From Nilaparvata lugens (taxonomy: Eukaryota > Arthropoda > Insecta > Hemiptera > Delphacidae): a stretch of DNA of 64,000 nt. The stretch covers positions 1,102,797 to 1,166,796 of the forward strand of contig NC_052512.1 of NCBI RefSeq assembly GCF_014356525.2, read 5' to 3'. Below the pieces are notes generated by a model. That model was not told the origin of the DNA. It made no database searches and was given only the letters and a program-made list of their open reading frames with translations. The position numbers and the translations under genes were made by a program. Shown piece after piece: positions 22,443 to 32,544 of the stretch; position 1 is the stretch's first letter, and every line of letters begins with the position of its first letter.

Positions 22443-22751
22443 ACGTAAATTTTGTATCATATTTGTAATTATACAATGTACATTTCAGGCTTGAAATGAC
22501 AATGTAATTTGTTTTTCGGAAAAGAGATAGATGCTGCATACAGGATTAACTTAGGTGAGGATTAATTTAGGTAAGGTTTGGTTTTTTGATATTTTCAGCT
22601 TTCAAGGTTTAGAGTTCTGCATACAGGAATAATTTAGGAGAGGATTTTTGAATCAATTCTTTCATGATACTGTGACTGTTATTCTGAATTCAAAGTTGCA
22701 AACGTGAATATGGATGGCAATTACCTCCAGGTAATGTGGTAGTGTTGAAGT

Positions 22752-23130
22752 TTGAGTTACATGGTCAGCAATAGGCGTTGGCATTGTCATTGGCATATGC
22801 TTTGGTGTCGGCATTGGCATTGGCATTGGCATCAGCATTGGCGCAGGCATCAGTGTAGATATTGGCATTGGCATCAGCACAGGCATCGGCGTAGTTATTG
22901 GCGTAGATATTGGCATTGACATTGACATCAGAGCAGATATTGGCGTAGTTATTGGTGTAGATATTGACATCAGAGCAGATATTGGTGTTGATATTGGCAT
23001 AGGCATCAGTGTAGATATTGGTGTAGTTATTGGTGTAGATATTAGTGTAGATATTGGCATTGACATTGGTGTAGGCATCAGCGTAGATATTGGTGTAGAC
23101 ATCAGCGTAGATATTGGTGTAGATATTCAA
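22752..23130. repeat. Degenerate hexanucleotide array (GGCATT/GATATT type)
   Basis: About 63 consecutive 6-base words such as GGCATT, GGCATC, AGCGTA, GATATT, GTTATT, GACATT with strict period 6. Two overlapping minus-strand frames (22662-23102 and 22765-23163) stay open across it because none of the words gives a stop in them; they translate to Met/Pro/Ile/Ser/Thr and Asn/Ile/Tyr/Thr/Ala repeats. More likely a repeat than a protein gene. Confidence 0.85.
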
Positions 23131-24732
23131 TTGATGAGTCACACTAGTTCGAAAATCACCCAAATGTTCTTAACACTCTTCATAGCGTTCACTTGTTGTC
23201 GATTTCGAGATTCACGTGATAATTATTTCAATGTTAATGTCCATGCTGTACCTGTTATCTTAAAATGCTTATAAACTGAAAAGAAAATTTTGATTAGGCT
23301 ATCAATACAATCTAATACACATGAAAATTATTTCTAAGTATATAATCAATATAAAATGAAATTTGTTAACATCTTATTATACAGTCAGCAATACATATAT
23401 TGTGAAATTTGGAGACATCAATTACAAAATTTTAATAAAAAAATAATTTCATTTTCATTTATTCATTGTTCAAATATTTTATAAAAAGCAAATTATTCAA
23501 TATTATTAATCATCGTTTGTTGGATACTATAGTTTATTTCGACTTTTCAATGTTCTGAACACAAACTACATTTCATGACAAAACTTTACTATCAATCATT
23601 AAACAAGAAATCATTCAAAACATCAATAATATTTTGCTTCAAAGGCAATCAATATTCGTAAGTAATCTGCATCTATGGCAATCAACATTATTAATTATTA
23701 TTTTGCATCTATGGCAATCAACATAAGTAATCAACACAAAAAATATTATCTCATTACTGCCTCTCTAAGTCATAACCTCTGTTATTCCTTCTTTAGGCAA
23801 TAATGGGTTTCCATCTCAAAAAACAATCACATACCAGCAAAATTCTAATCAACAAACCCCACTAAAAATTCTACATACACTCCAGCATCCATTTCAAACG
23901 ATAATCAATCATTTCAAAATTTATAGAACAGTTTTCAAAATTTATAAAAAGACATCAATTACAAAAACATTAGAGAAATTTTAACCTTTAACTCATTTCA
24001 ATTAATAATATGACAAGACGTTTTTATTTAATGAAAACATTATTATTCAAGTTAACTTTCATTAATACATCTCATATATATGGTGACACAATTCATTAAT
24101 ACTTTCAAATTTTGAAGTTTTATTATTATAACAAAAGAATTTATACATAAGATTAAATTTCAGCATGTTCTAAATTAAACCATTTATTTTTTAAATAAAT
24201 TCAGAATTTGAAAACTGTATAATAAGTGCAAACATTTCAATATTACAATACAAAGACGATCAAGATGGATAATGGGTAAATAAGTTCCCTAAAAAATACA
24301 AACAAGAGAAAAAGAAAATTGAGTAAATAAATTCCCTAAAACAATATACACAAAATTGATACACTTCCCATAAGTGATACATGATGAAAAAATATATCAC
24401 AAGCACACAATTCTTTACACTACAATGGATAGATTTTAGAAAAGTTAAGTTTTATCAACAATTTAAAGATTAGGAAAATAAGCTACTATTTTAACTTCCA
24501 AAATTATTTCAGAAAAATACAAATTTAAATGACTATGGACAAGATTGGTTAAGATATGCATCATAGAAGAATTTTACTGAACATTACACAAAGACAGGAA
24601 AGAATCGAAATTTGAAAAGATTAAGGGCCAAGAAAAATAGGCTACAGGAAAGAAAAAAGTCACAATTATGGACTCTTACCATACACTGCGTAGCGATTAT
24701 GCTATTCTGAATCCTGGCATAACACAGGACTC
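23131..24732. other. Inner element internal region, no gene seen
   Basis: AT-rich, with no substantial open frame on either strand and no pol motif. Small local repeats occur (AAGTAATC and ATCTATGGCAATCAACAT near 23640-23720). Confidence 0.6.
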
Positions 24733-25536
24733 CTAATCATAACATAGTGCCGGGGAATACCCTTTCATCATGTGATTCACAGTCATCATCTTGTAAGTAA
24801 GCAACTTGAAACAACCTTTGAATACTAACACATCAATGGTGACTTTGTGCTTTGTTTTCTTCAAGAACCTGATTTTATTCATGGGTTCATTTGTTTCAAC
24901 AAAGCCATTTTGCTTACAAAAGTTAGTCATGTTTACTAAATAATGCTTTGCATACACCTTTTCAATTTTCAGTTGAAAGTTGAATTCATCAACTTGATTC
25001 AAAGCAAGATTCATTTTGTTTACATTGTTCCTAACCTCTACAGAAACCTGTCTCATGTAAACATTCACTTTACTTACTGTTTTCCTAACTATCAATTTGG
25101 CAATACTACTTTCTTTACTGTTGACTTTCAATAAAGACAACTCCCTACCTACTACATTACTCAATTCTACTATCTCACTACGATTTACTTTTTCAATAAC
25201 ATTAACTAGGCCTACATTATCTGAAACTTGAACTAATTGATCTTGTATCTCAACACTACTATCATCCTGCTTCAATTTGTTTTCATCTTCATGATTATCA
25301 ATCAATGTTTCATGTGCATCTTTCAATAGAAAGTCTATACTAACCTGCTCTAGTCTTATACTAGTAGATTCTTGCTTCATATCATCAAACCTAGCATTTT
25401 GATCTTGTTTCAAATTATCAATCTTAGCATTTTGCTCATCAAATCTAGCATTTAGCTCATCAAACCTAGCATTTTGCTCATCAAACTTTTGTGTTAAGAA
25501 CGCTATAAGATTCAGATCATTTTTAATGTTTGCCAT
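24733..25536 (-). CDS. Coiled-coil Gag-like protein of the pol-less LTR element
   Basis: A 267-residue intact open frame and the first gene after the 5' LTR, the position of gag. The N-terminus (MANIKNDLNLIAFLTQKFDE) leads into a heptad-like tandem repeat, FDEQNARFDELNARFDEQNAK and onwards to about residue 65, which would form a coiled coil. The remainder is charged (EIVELSNVVGRELSLLKV, MRQVSVEVRNNVNKMNLALN) and ends with MMTVNHMMKGYSPALCYD. No zinc knuckle or enzyme motif. It does not look homologous in detail to the gypsy Gag, though both start with long coiled coils. A structural or docking role is inferred from position only. Confidence 0.6.
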   Translation of the reverse strand: MANIKNDLNLIAFLTQKFDEQNARFDELNARFDEQNAKIDNLKQDQNARFDDMKQESTSIRLEQVSIDFLLKDAHETLIDNHEDENKLKQDDSSVEIQDQLVQVSDNVGLVNVIEKVNRSEIVELSNVVGRELSLLKVNSKESSIAKLIVRKTVSKVNVYMRQVSVEVRNNVNKMNLALNQVDEFNFQLKIEKVYAKHYLVNMTNFCKQNGFVETNEPMNKIRFLKKTKHKVTIDVLVFKGCFKLLTYKMMTVNHMMKGYSPALCYD

Positions 25537-25682
25537 TTTGTAATATGCACTGATATCTATTCATTAAAACTTGACCACTCCAGAACTGACCTCCCATTCA
25601 GCAGTATACCATTCATAACCTATCAAGACATCTATCCTAAACATAATTTTTTATAACCAGGGATATATTTTGTAGTTTGAGT

Positions 25683-25703
25683 CCCACACCAGGGCATACC
25701 ATT
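25683..25703 (-). other. Inner element primer binding site (probable)
   Basis: On the minus strand, directly after the 5' LTR and a two-base AA spacer, comes TGGTATGCCCTGGTGTGGGA. It starts TGG as required for pairing with a tRNA CCA end. The host gypsy has TGGTACCCCTGGTGGGAC in the same place; the two share most of the pattern. The tRNA species is not assigned. Confidence 0.6.
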
Positions 25704-26494
25704 TGCCGTGCTACCAATTTCTCCTAAATCGGCTGGATAGCATTTTTCACCTATTAACCTAAGGATAGTTATCGGCTCCAACGTAATAGATTCTTGATAA
25801 ACTATGAATGGATCTATCGCCTATGAATGGGAAATCCAGTTTTCAGAGCAAACCAACTTATAATCTTGAGAAGGATTTTGGCAATATACAAAACAATACC
25901 TTACACACTTAAGCATCTAAAATCATTACGAGCTAAATACTTATCCAGCTTATATAATTGAAAACAATGGCTATAGGCTTGTATACACACAAATCAACTA
26001 ATTATAGACAAAATAGAACACTATAAACTGTTCAAAACTCAATTTAAAACGTTAATAATTCACTTAAACAGAAAAATATTCAGAGAGCACAAAATTAGAA
26101 CACACGCAGCCAGCCATCATTTTTAGAGAGAAAAAAAGCCTCCTCGTCAGAACAAAAACCACATCTCAAAATCAGTGTCTACGTCATGGACATGTCACCA
26201 AAAATTTATAAATTACAAGTTTAGAATTCACATTTTATATTTGTTCTCAATAAAACTTTATTTTGAAACTACTATTTTAAATTTTTATATATCATCTCTA
26301 TCTAAATAATCCATTTATCTGTTAATCCTGTCAACTCAGCCTTGGTGACACCATGGAACATGCAACACAATCATTTACGATAAATTCTCAGTCAAAAAGT
26401 TGTCTGTATATCGATTACTCTGATATTTACTATAAAGTTTTATAGATCTCGAATTGAAGATTCGATTCCAATCGAGAAAAAATGTAATATTACA
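25704..26494 (-). repeat. Inner LTR element, 5' LTR
   Basis: Pair of 20844-21633; starts TGCCGTGCTACC and ends GTAATATTACA, followed by the TTAT target duplication and resumption of gypsy gag. Confidence 0.95.
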
Positions 26495-27447
26495 TTATTT
26501 ATGAATTTATTTTTGAACACATTAAAATCATCAATACTGCCTTTCACAAATTCCCACCAATCTTTCTGCGAGTAATTGTTACTACCATAAAAGTTATTCT
26601 CAATGATTGCTTTTACCTTGACCCAATCTTTTATACTGTTTCTCTGAAGATAATTTTCTAGTCCTTTAATGAACATCATTGGGTTTTTCTTATTGATATT
26701 CATTTGAAATTCATACTTGTCATAAAAAATTTGATTGTTACAATTAGTTTTAAGATTACTTTCATCTAATTTTCCTTGTACTTCTGACTTATGTTTATGA
26801 AACTTGAGTACTAAAGACGCAATTTGTGAAGCTTCATTATCAACTTTTTCATCAACCTTTTTCATTTGAGAAAGTACATTCTGTTCCTGTTTTTTAATAG
26901 TATTCATTAACTTCTGTTCGACTTCATGAACTTGTTCACTAAGTTTGCAACTTTCTTCTGTTACCTTTTCTTCAATTTCAACTACTCTAACATCCAAATC
27001 ATTAGCCCTTTTTTCAATCACTCCTATTTCATTATCTGACTTTTCAATGAAACTTTCTATTCTGTCATTAACCTGAGTACTTAGCAATTCAATTTCTCTT
27101 TTCAAATCCAAAGTATTTTGTTCTAGCCTATTGTCTCTATCTTTCATATACTTATTCATATCTGTCATATTCTTATTCATATCTGTAATCATGTTTGCTA
27201 ACATACTAAATGTATCCTGTTGCATAGGCTGAGAATTTTCATAAATCAATTGTTTTTCATTAGTTTTACTAACCATTCCAATATTTATATTATCACTCAA
27301 TGTGGTCTCTTCAGATGAATTAGGCAATGTCAAATTCAATTCTTGTGACTCTTGATCACTTAAAATAACTGTGTCCTCAGTTGAGGTTAGGCTAACATTA
27401 TCATCAGCCATTGTTGAACTTCTCAAAAAATATGGCATTCCAACCAC
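26495..27447 (-). pseudogene. Gypsy gag, N-terminal part (upstream of the inserted element)
   Basis: Open frame from about 27447 (or the inner Met of MADDNVSLTS at 27411) to the insertion point at 26495; the last residues of the raw frame (26440-26494) come from the inserted LTR. After an acidic Ser/Thr-rich start there is a long coiled coil, roughly residues 85-230 (ANMITDMNKNMTDMNKYMKD, ELLSTQVNDRIESFIEK and following), then a capsid-like segment (DKYEFQMNINKKNPMMFIKG, WVKVKAIIENNFYG, WWEFVKGSIDDF). Forms the retrotransposon particle. The frame is continuous with 20839 once the inserted element is ignored. Confidence 0.83.
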
Positions 27448-27744
27448 TCCAATTTCAAATTGATCATTAATAACATGAATAAACTTGCAAAATTAAGTTA
27501 CAAAATAGGAAAAAGTTAACTTTAATATCTGATTCAACAACGAGGTCCATGAACAAAGAAATGTAGCCTAAATCCAAAATTTTCAAAAACTAACAAGAAT
27601 TTCATAGGTTAAAAGAACCTCCAAAGTTAATAAACGTTCTCACCAGGGTGATAAATGCAATAATTGTGGGTTTAGTCCAAATAGCAGTTAACAAATGTAA
27701 ATTCCGTGGCCACAAATGAATTCTGTCCCACCAGGGGTACCAAT
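27448..27744 (-). other. Gypsy leader and primer binding site
   Basis: Untranslated leader between the 5' LTR and gag. At 27726-27743 the minus strand reads TGGTACCCCTGGTGGGAC after two bases following the LTR, a plausible tRNA primer site (begins TGG). The rest has no open frame. Confidence 0.65.
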
Positions 27745-28502
27745 TGAAATGGCTCGTTTAAAAGACCATTTGCCCCATTCTCCCAAAGACAAGACATCGG
27801 TTTTTGTTCAATTTGAAATCAGAGTTATTGGAATAAGCACACATCCTTTAAATTGAAAAACAACAAGATTTATTGAAGTTCGTTCAATATTCATGTGAAA
27901 ATTTAGGAATACAAAAGGATAATTGACACTCACCTCTATTTAGTAACATACTTACAATACATTGCATATTATGCGAGTTCTTATTGATCAATTGGTAAAA
28001 TAGCCATATGTATTCCATTTTTCATTTCAATTCTGAGCTCAATTTTGATAGCAATGGCCAAAAACTTGAAAATCCTCACCAAAAAAGCATCTAGCTCCTA
28101 ACAATCAACCATTTTTTCCAAGAGAGCTTCTAGCTTCACCCAAAAACTTACAACTCATCCTAGATTTCATTGCCAACCTAACAAACTTTACTAGTGGATT
28201 TACTTATCAATGCAATAAACTTTCTACATTGTTTCAAAAACTTGTATAATTCAAAACATAAATTTATTTATGTTTATTTTGAAGTGATTTTCATTTACTT
28301 TAACCTGTTTCAATTTAGATTTAATTTATGATATTTGGTAACTCAAACAGCTGTTTGTATGAATGTATTATCGATAATCGATAATGCCCAATTATAGTTC
28401 GATAGTCGATACTATCAGATAAACATCGATAATTGATTCAAACATATTAAAGATCGACTTTTTAGTTAGCGCCAAATTCAACTAATAATTCTGATTATTA
28501 CA
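27745..28502 (-). repeat. Gypsy 5' LTR
   Basis: 758 bases, TGAAATGG to ATTACA; pair of 7212-8441 without the MITE. Promoter and polyadenylation signals would lie here, but none is clear enough to mark. Confidence 0.95.
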
Positions 28503-28760
28503 ACATATAATTATTTAGTGTTAAGTATTAGAAGTGCTGAAGTGTTGTTTCAATAAATTCTGTTATTCAATTCCAAACTTTATTGTCTGTCCAGGTGTTA
28601 TTTTTATAGTTTTTTTATTTTTAATGTTTAAATTCTACATATATTACGTTTTTATTCACCTCGGCTTCAGACTAAGGACTATGCTCCGTTTTCATGACTT
28701 TGTCAATACAGCATGTATAATTGTGAACGACAATAAAAACATTTGATTTGATTTGATTTG
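28503..28760 (+). mobile_element. LINE 3' end with TTTGA tail (continuation of 6317-7211)
   Basis: After the ACAT duplication the split LINE resumes with its 3' untranslated region and ends ACAATAAAAACATTTGATTTGATTTGATTTG, tandem TTTGA units instead of poly(A). GGACC at 28760-28764 matches 6312-6316 and marks the LINE insertion point. The open frame 28534-28746 lies in this untranslated region and is not credible. Confidence 0.82.
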
Positions 28761-29299
28761 GACCCCCGACTGGATCATCCACAAATGAGATCAGTATGAA
28801 AACGCAAAAAACCGCTAATTTCGGGCGTATCTTTGGCGTTATTTCAAATTCCTTCTAACACAACATTATAACACCCTTGCTCAGCTTCTGTACTGAATTT
28901 GAAAAATTCCTGTTCATTTGTTCTCGATAAATCTGAGAAAAAGCAAAAAAAAAAAAAACGCTGGAAAAATGCTAATTTTGGGCGTATCTTTGACGTTATT
29001 GCAAATTCCTTCTAACACAGCATTATTAGGCTACACCCTAGCTGAGCTTCTGTACTGAATTTAAACATTTTCTGTTCATTTGTTCTCGGTAAAACTGAGA
29101 AAACACTAAAAAACACTGAAAAAACGCAGATTTTGGGCGTATATTTGGGAATTTTTCCAAATCCGTTCTTATATAGTGCGCCTCTAACATGCCTACCAAA
29201 TTTGAATGTTTTTGGTCCGGTAGATTTTTAGATCTGCGAGTGAGTGAGTGAGTGAGTTAGTCAGTCAGTGAGTGAGTGCCATTTCGCTTTTATATAGAT
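28761..29299 (+). repeat. Short repeat family, right half, with internal ~150-bp tandem units
   Basis: Continues the family begun at 6251. It holds about two and a half tandem copies of a ~150-base unit (TTTCGGGCGTATCTTTGGCG / TTTTGGGCGTATCTTTGACG / TTTTGGGCGTATATTTGGGA, and GAGCTTCTGTACTGAATTT twice). It then ends with GAGTGAGTGAGTGAGT and CATTTCGCTTTTATATAGAT. No coding capacity was found, so it is a non-autonomous repeat. Confidence 0.75.
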
Positions 29300-31082
29300 G
29301 AAGGTCTTCGAGTTTCTTCACATGGTATAAGGAAATCAACTACAGTAACATAACAATTCATGAAGGTACTGGAAACCTTCTTAGTTGTTTTAAACACAGG
29401 TGTGGGAAGATTAATATTGTGAATGAAACAGAACTAAACTGCAGTAGAGTTTCAAAATCATTAAAAATATTTACTAGGTATCAATTATAATTTTATATAT
29501 CTCAAAATATCCTTTTCCTACAATTACCTTGAAAAGTGGCCATTCCTGCACTGATTACAGAACGCAAAAAATCACTATTCTGCTCTAGTGCGGGAAAAAA
29601 ATTTTTCTGCACTCCAGATTTGCAACATGGCAACACAAAATAGTTGGTGGGTTATATGGAGGATTAGTACACGAAAACAAAAATTAAGTTGGTAACAATG
29701 ACTGTGGTTAGATTTAGATAAGAATCATTTCAATGGCTACCGTACCCTATATTTATGATAAAATCCCAATCTAGAAATCCAAAACAAGAATAATGTTCAT
29801 CTAAATCATAATTAAATAATAACTTCTCATCATTTAATAATAAATAATGTTTATTTTCCATTGACAGTAATAATTATTTCAACTCCAAGCAATGAGAAAT
29901 GTAGCAAACACACATTTTGAAATTCGAATTTTCAGGTTAAATAATTACCTTTCGAAATCCATGTCAATGAAATTAATAAAATAACATTAGAATATACTAT
30001 AATAAAATATTTTCTGTTGTCTATGTTATTTCATTAATATTTTTCAGTTTACTTATGGTATTTTTCGGTAATTCTAGTTAATCATAATTCTGAATATTAT
30101 CTGAATACTGTTTTAGAAACAAAGTTAGGTACGATTCTTCCCGCTAGGTCGCGCGCTTGTCGGTTCAGCCATTTTGCAGTCCAGCTGCTTGGCGTGTAGC
30201 CTATTATAAATGCGAATTTTTTGTTTTATCTGTATTTTTTTCTGATTCTTGAATGAATGAAAATGAGAACTTTGGCTGAGAATTTTCAACTTCAATTGGA
30301 TTATTAATTTTTAAAATGAATTAAGGTTTTTATTAATAACAGCATCACACACACAAACATTTGATGGATTTCAGTCATCATTTTATCCATAATTACCCAC
30401 TTTCTTATTCAATGGTAACTGTAGGAAAAATTTAATGTGAAATACGTGCGCAAAGTTCCTCTGCTGCACTCAAGAAGCCATTCTGCCCTTGCCTACGGCT
30501 CGGGCGTAAACGTTTCTTTTGGTGCAGCAAACTGTCACTTTGCGCACTAGTTGCACAAATAACTATTTCTTTCTATTAATGTCATATTTGTATCCATAAC
30601 CTATTAACTATTCAACTATATGTAAAATATCCTAACTATTCAAATGATCTGTTACTAATAAATATTATTTATTATATTCTATTTATTGTCTCTATGTTAT
30701 ATTCAGAGAATATTTATTTATTCATAGATTGATAGATACAACATTATTCTCAACTATGAATGATTGGAAAAGAAACAACAGGCTTAAGGCCCAAAACTGT
30801 TCCTTTCCCAAATTTAGATAGAAATTGACCAAAAATAGTCTATATGGTTATCACTTCATAAGCTTTGTCCAATTTTGAGTCTGAAATATAAACAAGGAGT
30901 TTAGAATTTAGAATATATATAGAATTTGATTATTGTATATTGAATATATATAGAGAGTATATTCCATATTCTCTGTTTATATAATTGACTTAAATCCGGT
31001 TTCTTCATTTCCAATCATTCAATGATTATGTGTTTTTTTTTGTCTCTGTTGAATGAATAAATAAGTGAATAATCTTTTGTAG
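29300..31082. other. Gene-free AT-rich stretch
   Basis: No open frame of note on either strand. It contains a short foldback at 30446-30547 and a repeat at about 30705-30890 that resembles 47035-47195 (AACAACAGGCTTAAGGCCCAAAACTG here, AACAACAGGCATTTGCCCAAAACTG there). That repeat looks like a reversed LINE tail because of the TATTTATTTATTC at its left edge. Confidence 0.55.
30446..30547. repeat. Short foldback (inverted repeat)
   Basis: GTGCGCAAAGT at the left pairs exactly with ACTTTGCGCAC at the right; the similarity continues inward with TGCTGCAC against GTGCAGCA. It may be a tiny MITE or the tip of a larger foldback element. Confidence 0.6.
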
Positions 31083-31430
31083 AGGGCCCCATACACTAGG
31101 GAGCTTGGATCGGCGAACTTGATTCTTGCGAACCAAGTTTCCCAGTGTATGTGGAAAATTGGCGAACCACGAACCACATTCGTGACAAACTTGGTCTTCA
31201 ATCTAGATTAAAAACTTTGTTCGGTTCGTCCGCCTGGGCAATATATTCTATCTTTATATATTATTTATATATATTCTCCCCACAGCAGCTGCAAACTTTG
31301 AAACACTCATCTCTAGACCCCGAAAGACACTGAAGTGATGAACGGTTGTTCGCTCTCCCCACTACAGTGTGTGGGCAAATCCTACACGAACTTGATTCCC
31401 TGAACCAAGTTCCCTAGTGTATGGAGCCCT
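31083..31430. mobile_element. MITE with 26-bp terminal inverted repeats
   Basis: The left end AGGGCCCCATACACTAGGGA continues GCTTGG, and the right end is the complement of AGGGCTCCATACACTAGGGA followed by ACTTGG. Near-identical inner motifs GAACTTGATTCTTGCGAACC and CGAACTTGATTCCCTGAACC follow. Length 348, no gene. Flanking TAG and TAA are close to a 3-base duplication but not identical, so the superfamily (PIF/Harbinger-like is possible) is open. Confidence 0.78.
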
Positions 31431-31576
31431 TAAGTCTTCACATTCAAGGCTGTATTTTTTATTCATCAAGGGAAGATCTTACTTGCAGTTTTATTCAATT
31501 ATCTACTGATTTATTCACTTCATAATCTACTGATTCATTCATACATTACTTGATGATTTGATTCATTTACTTAGGC

Positions 31577-32371
31577 CAGGGGTCTCCAACCTTTTTTATC
31601 CAAGGGCCACATTGTTAATTCTTGGGAAGCTTAGAGGGCCAATAACAAGGATGTACGTGGAATTCGACTTGTGGGGACACACACGACGGGGGATTTGGGG
31701 GGTGTAAAACTATTATATTTCCATTAAAATAATATGAGGAGTTTTAAGTGGGTTTGATTAAAACAAAGGAAAAAACAAACCAATTCATTCCATTTTAATA
31801 CAAAGTCCAATTTATTGGGTGTAAAAAGGTCATAAGAAAACTTGACAATGCATGAATTTAGCAAGTTAAACAAAATGCTTATAATTTTTAATAGTAATAA
31901 GACAACTTGACAATACACGATAGCTCATGACAGAAAGTTACAAAACTAAAAGAGAATACTTCTTTTTAGTGAGAAGATCGCATTTCTTTTCCACTTGAAA
32001 TGTCCGCCCATTTAGGATCAAACTGTGTGGTTCCGATCATTAAAATTATTGTTTTCAAATGATCATCTGACAAGGAAGATATGTATTTGGATTCAACAAA
32101 CTTCATTTTTGAAAATGTCTGCTCACACTTGTAGGTAGATCCAGAAAGAGAAGACAAAGCTCGAGCATGTTTTTTTAAAATGTTTTTAGAGACTTTTTCT
32201 GGGAGAGATATGTACAGTCCGTGCAGATCATTTGCTAATATCTCGCAATGGTTGGTCGCTGCTTGTTTACAGCTAATTTTACACTTATTAAGAAATGGAA
32301 TGGCTGGTAAGAGAAGAGTACTGAACTCACAGCTGTTTTCAAAAATGTGTATTATAATTTATACTTTAATA
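31577..32371 (-). mobile_element. hAT transposon (Charlie/ZBED5-like), 3' part
   Basis: Ends at CAGGGGTCTCCAACCTTTTT (31577 onward), a typical hAT terminal inverted repeat, followed by AAGGGCCACATTG. The body carries a minus-strand hAT transposase C-terminus. The other end is missing: at 32372 a gypsy LTR begins. Confidence 0.82.
31966..32345 (-). pseudogene. hAT transposase, C-terminal dimerisation domain
   Basis: The frame can be followed from about 32345 (IFENSCEFSTLLLPAIPFLN, then KQAATNHCEILANDLHGLYI) to the stop at 31966. It contains the hallmark of the hAT C-terminal domain, GSTYKCEQTFSKMKFVESKY, followed by SSLSDDHLKTIILM and FDPKWADISS. In hAT transposases this region mediates dimerisation and packs against the catalytic core; the upstream DDE part and BED finger are missing. 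A stop near 32362 (GTATAAATT on the minus strand) marks further decay. Inactive fragment. Confidence 0.85.
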
Positions 32372-32544
32372 TGATTATCTGGAGTACTCGTTGATAAAAG
32401 ACTGTTAGACACTTGATTCTTTATTGACTTATTACTTTTAACTCACAAAAAGACTTTACAAAACTAGACCGCCCGAACTGGCTTAATACAAAGACTTCAC
32501 TCCATTGCTTTTCTGACGTCATGAGCAGGATGCCCAAGACTACA
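32372..32544 (-). repeat. Short 3' LTR of a second gypsy element
   Basis: On the minus strand it begins TGTAGTCTTGGGCATCC and ends CTCCAGATAATCA, with AATAAAGAATC as a polyadenylation signal inside. Only 173 bases long. A polypurine tract (CAATTAAAGGGGGGAGCAG on the minus strand, 32545-32563) sits directly before it. No matching 5' LTR is seen. Confidence 0.78.

Larger units (their letters stand above)
20844..26494 (-). mobile_element. Pol-less LTR retrotransposon inserted in gypsy gag
   Basis: Two near-identical LTRs (20844-21633 and 25704-26494) flank 4.07 kb of internal DNA. TTAT occurs on both outer sides (20840-20843 and 26495-26498), a 4-bp duplication. Gag of the host gypsy is open up to one edge and resumes in the same frame at the other, so the insertion is clean. 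Orientation is minus, judged by the polypurine tract at 21634 and primer binding site at 25683-25703. The only open frame is a 267-residue coiled-coil protein; no protease, RT, RNase H or integrase is present, so it needed another element's enzymes. It fits the LARD-like (large non-autonomous LTR derivative) pattern. Confidence 0.92.
7212..28502 (-). mobile_element. Ty3/gypsy LTR retrotransposon, complete but disrupted by three nested insertions
   Basis: Two LTRs in the same orientation (7212-8441 and 27745-28502) bracket minus-strand gag, protease, RT, RNase H and integrase genes. ACAT occurs immediately outside each end (7208-7211 and 28503-28506), a 4-bp target duplication as expected for gypsy. 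The LTRs start TG and end CA in either reading. Primer binding site and polypurine tract lie at the expected inner edges. Removing the insertions (468-bp MITE, 5.4-kb BEL solo LTR, 5.65-kb LTR element) leaves roughly 9.8 kb, with about 2.7 kb of apparently non-coding DNA between integrase and 3' LTR. The genes carry several stops and frameshifts, so this copy is not autonomous. The LTRs differ at only about nine positions by eye, so the insertion is fairly recent. Confidence 0.93.

Noticed and set aside
22662..23163. Two overlapping minus-strand open frames of 146 and 132 codons
   Set aside because: Both arise from a period-6 repeat that happens to lack stops in two frames; the translations are low-complexity and share no protein family.
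28534..28746. 70-codon frame
   Set aside because: It lies in the 3' untranslated end of a LINE, just before the TTTGA tail.
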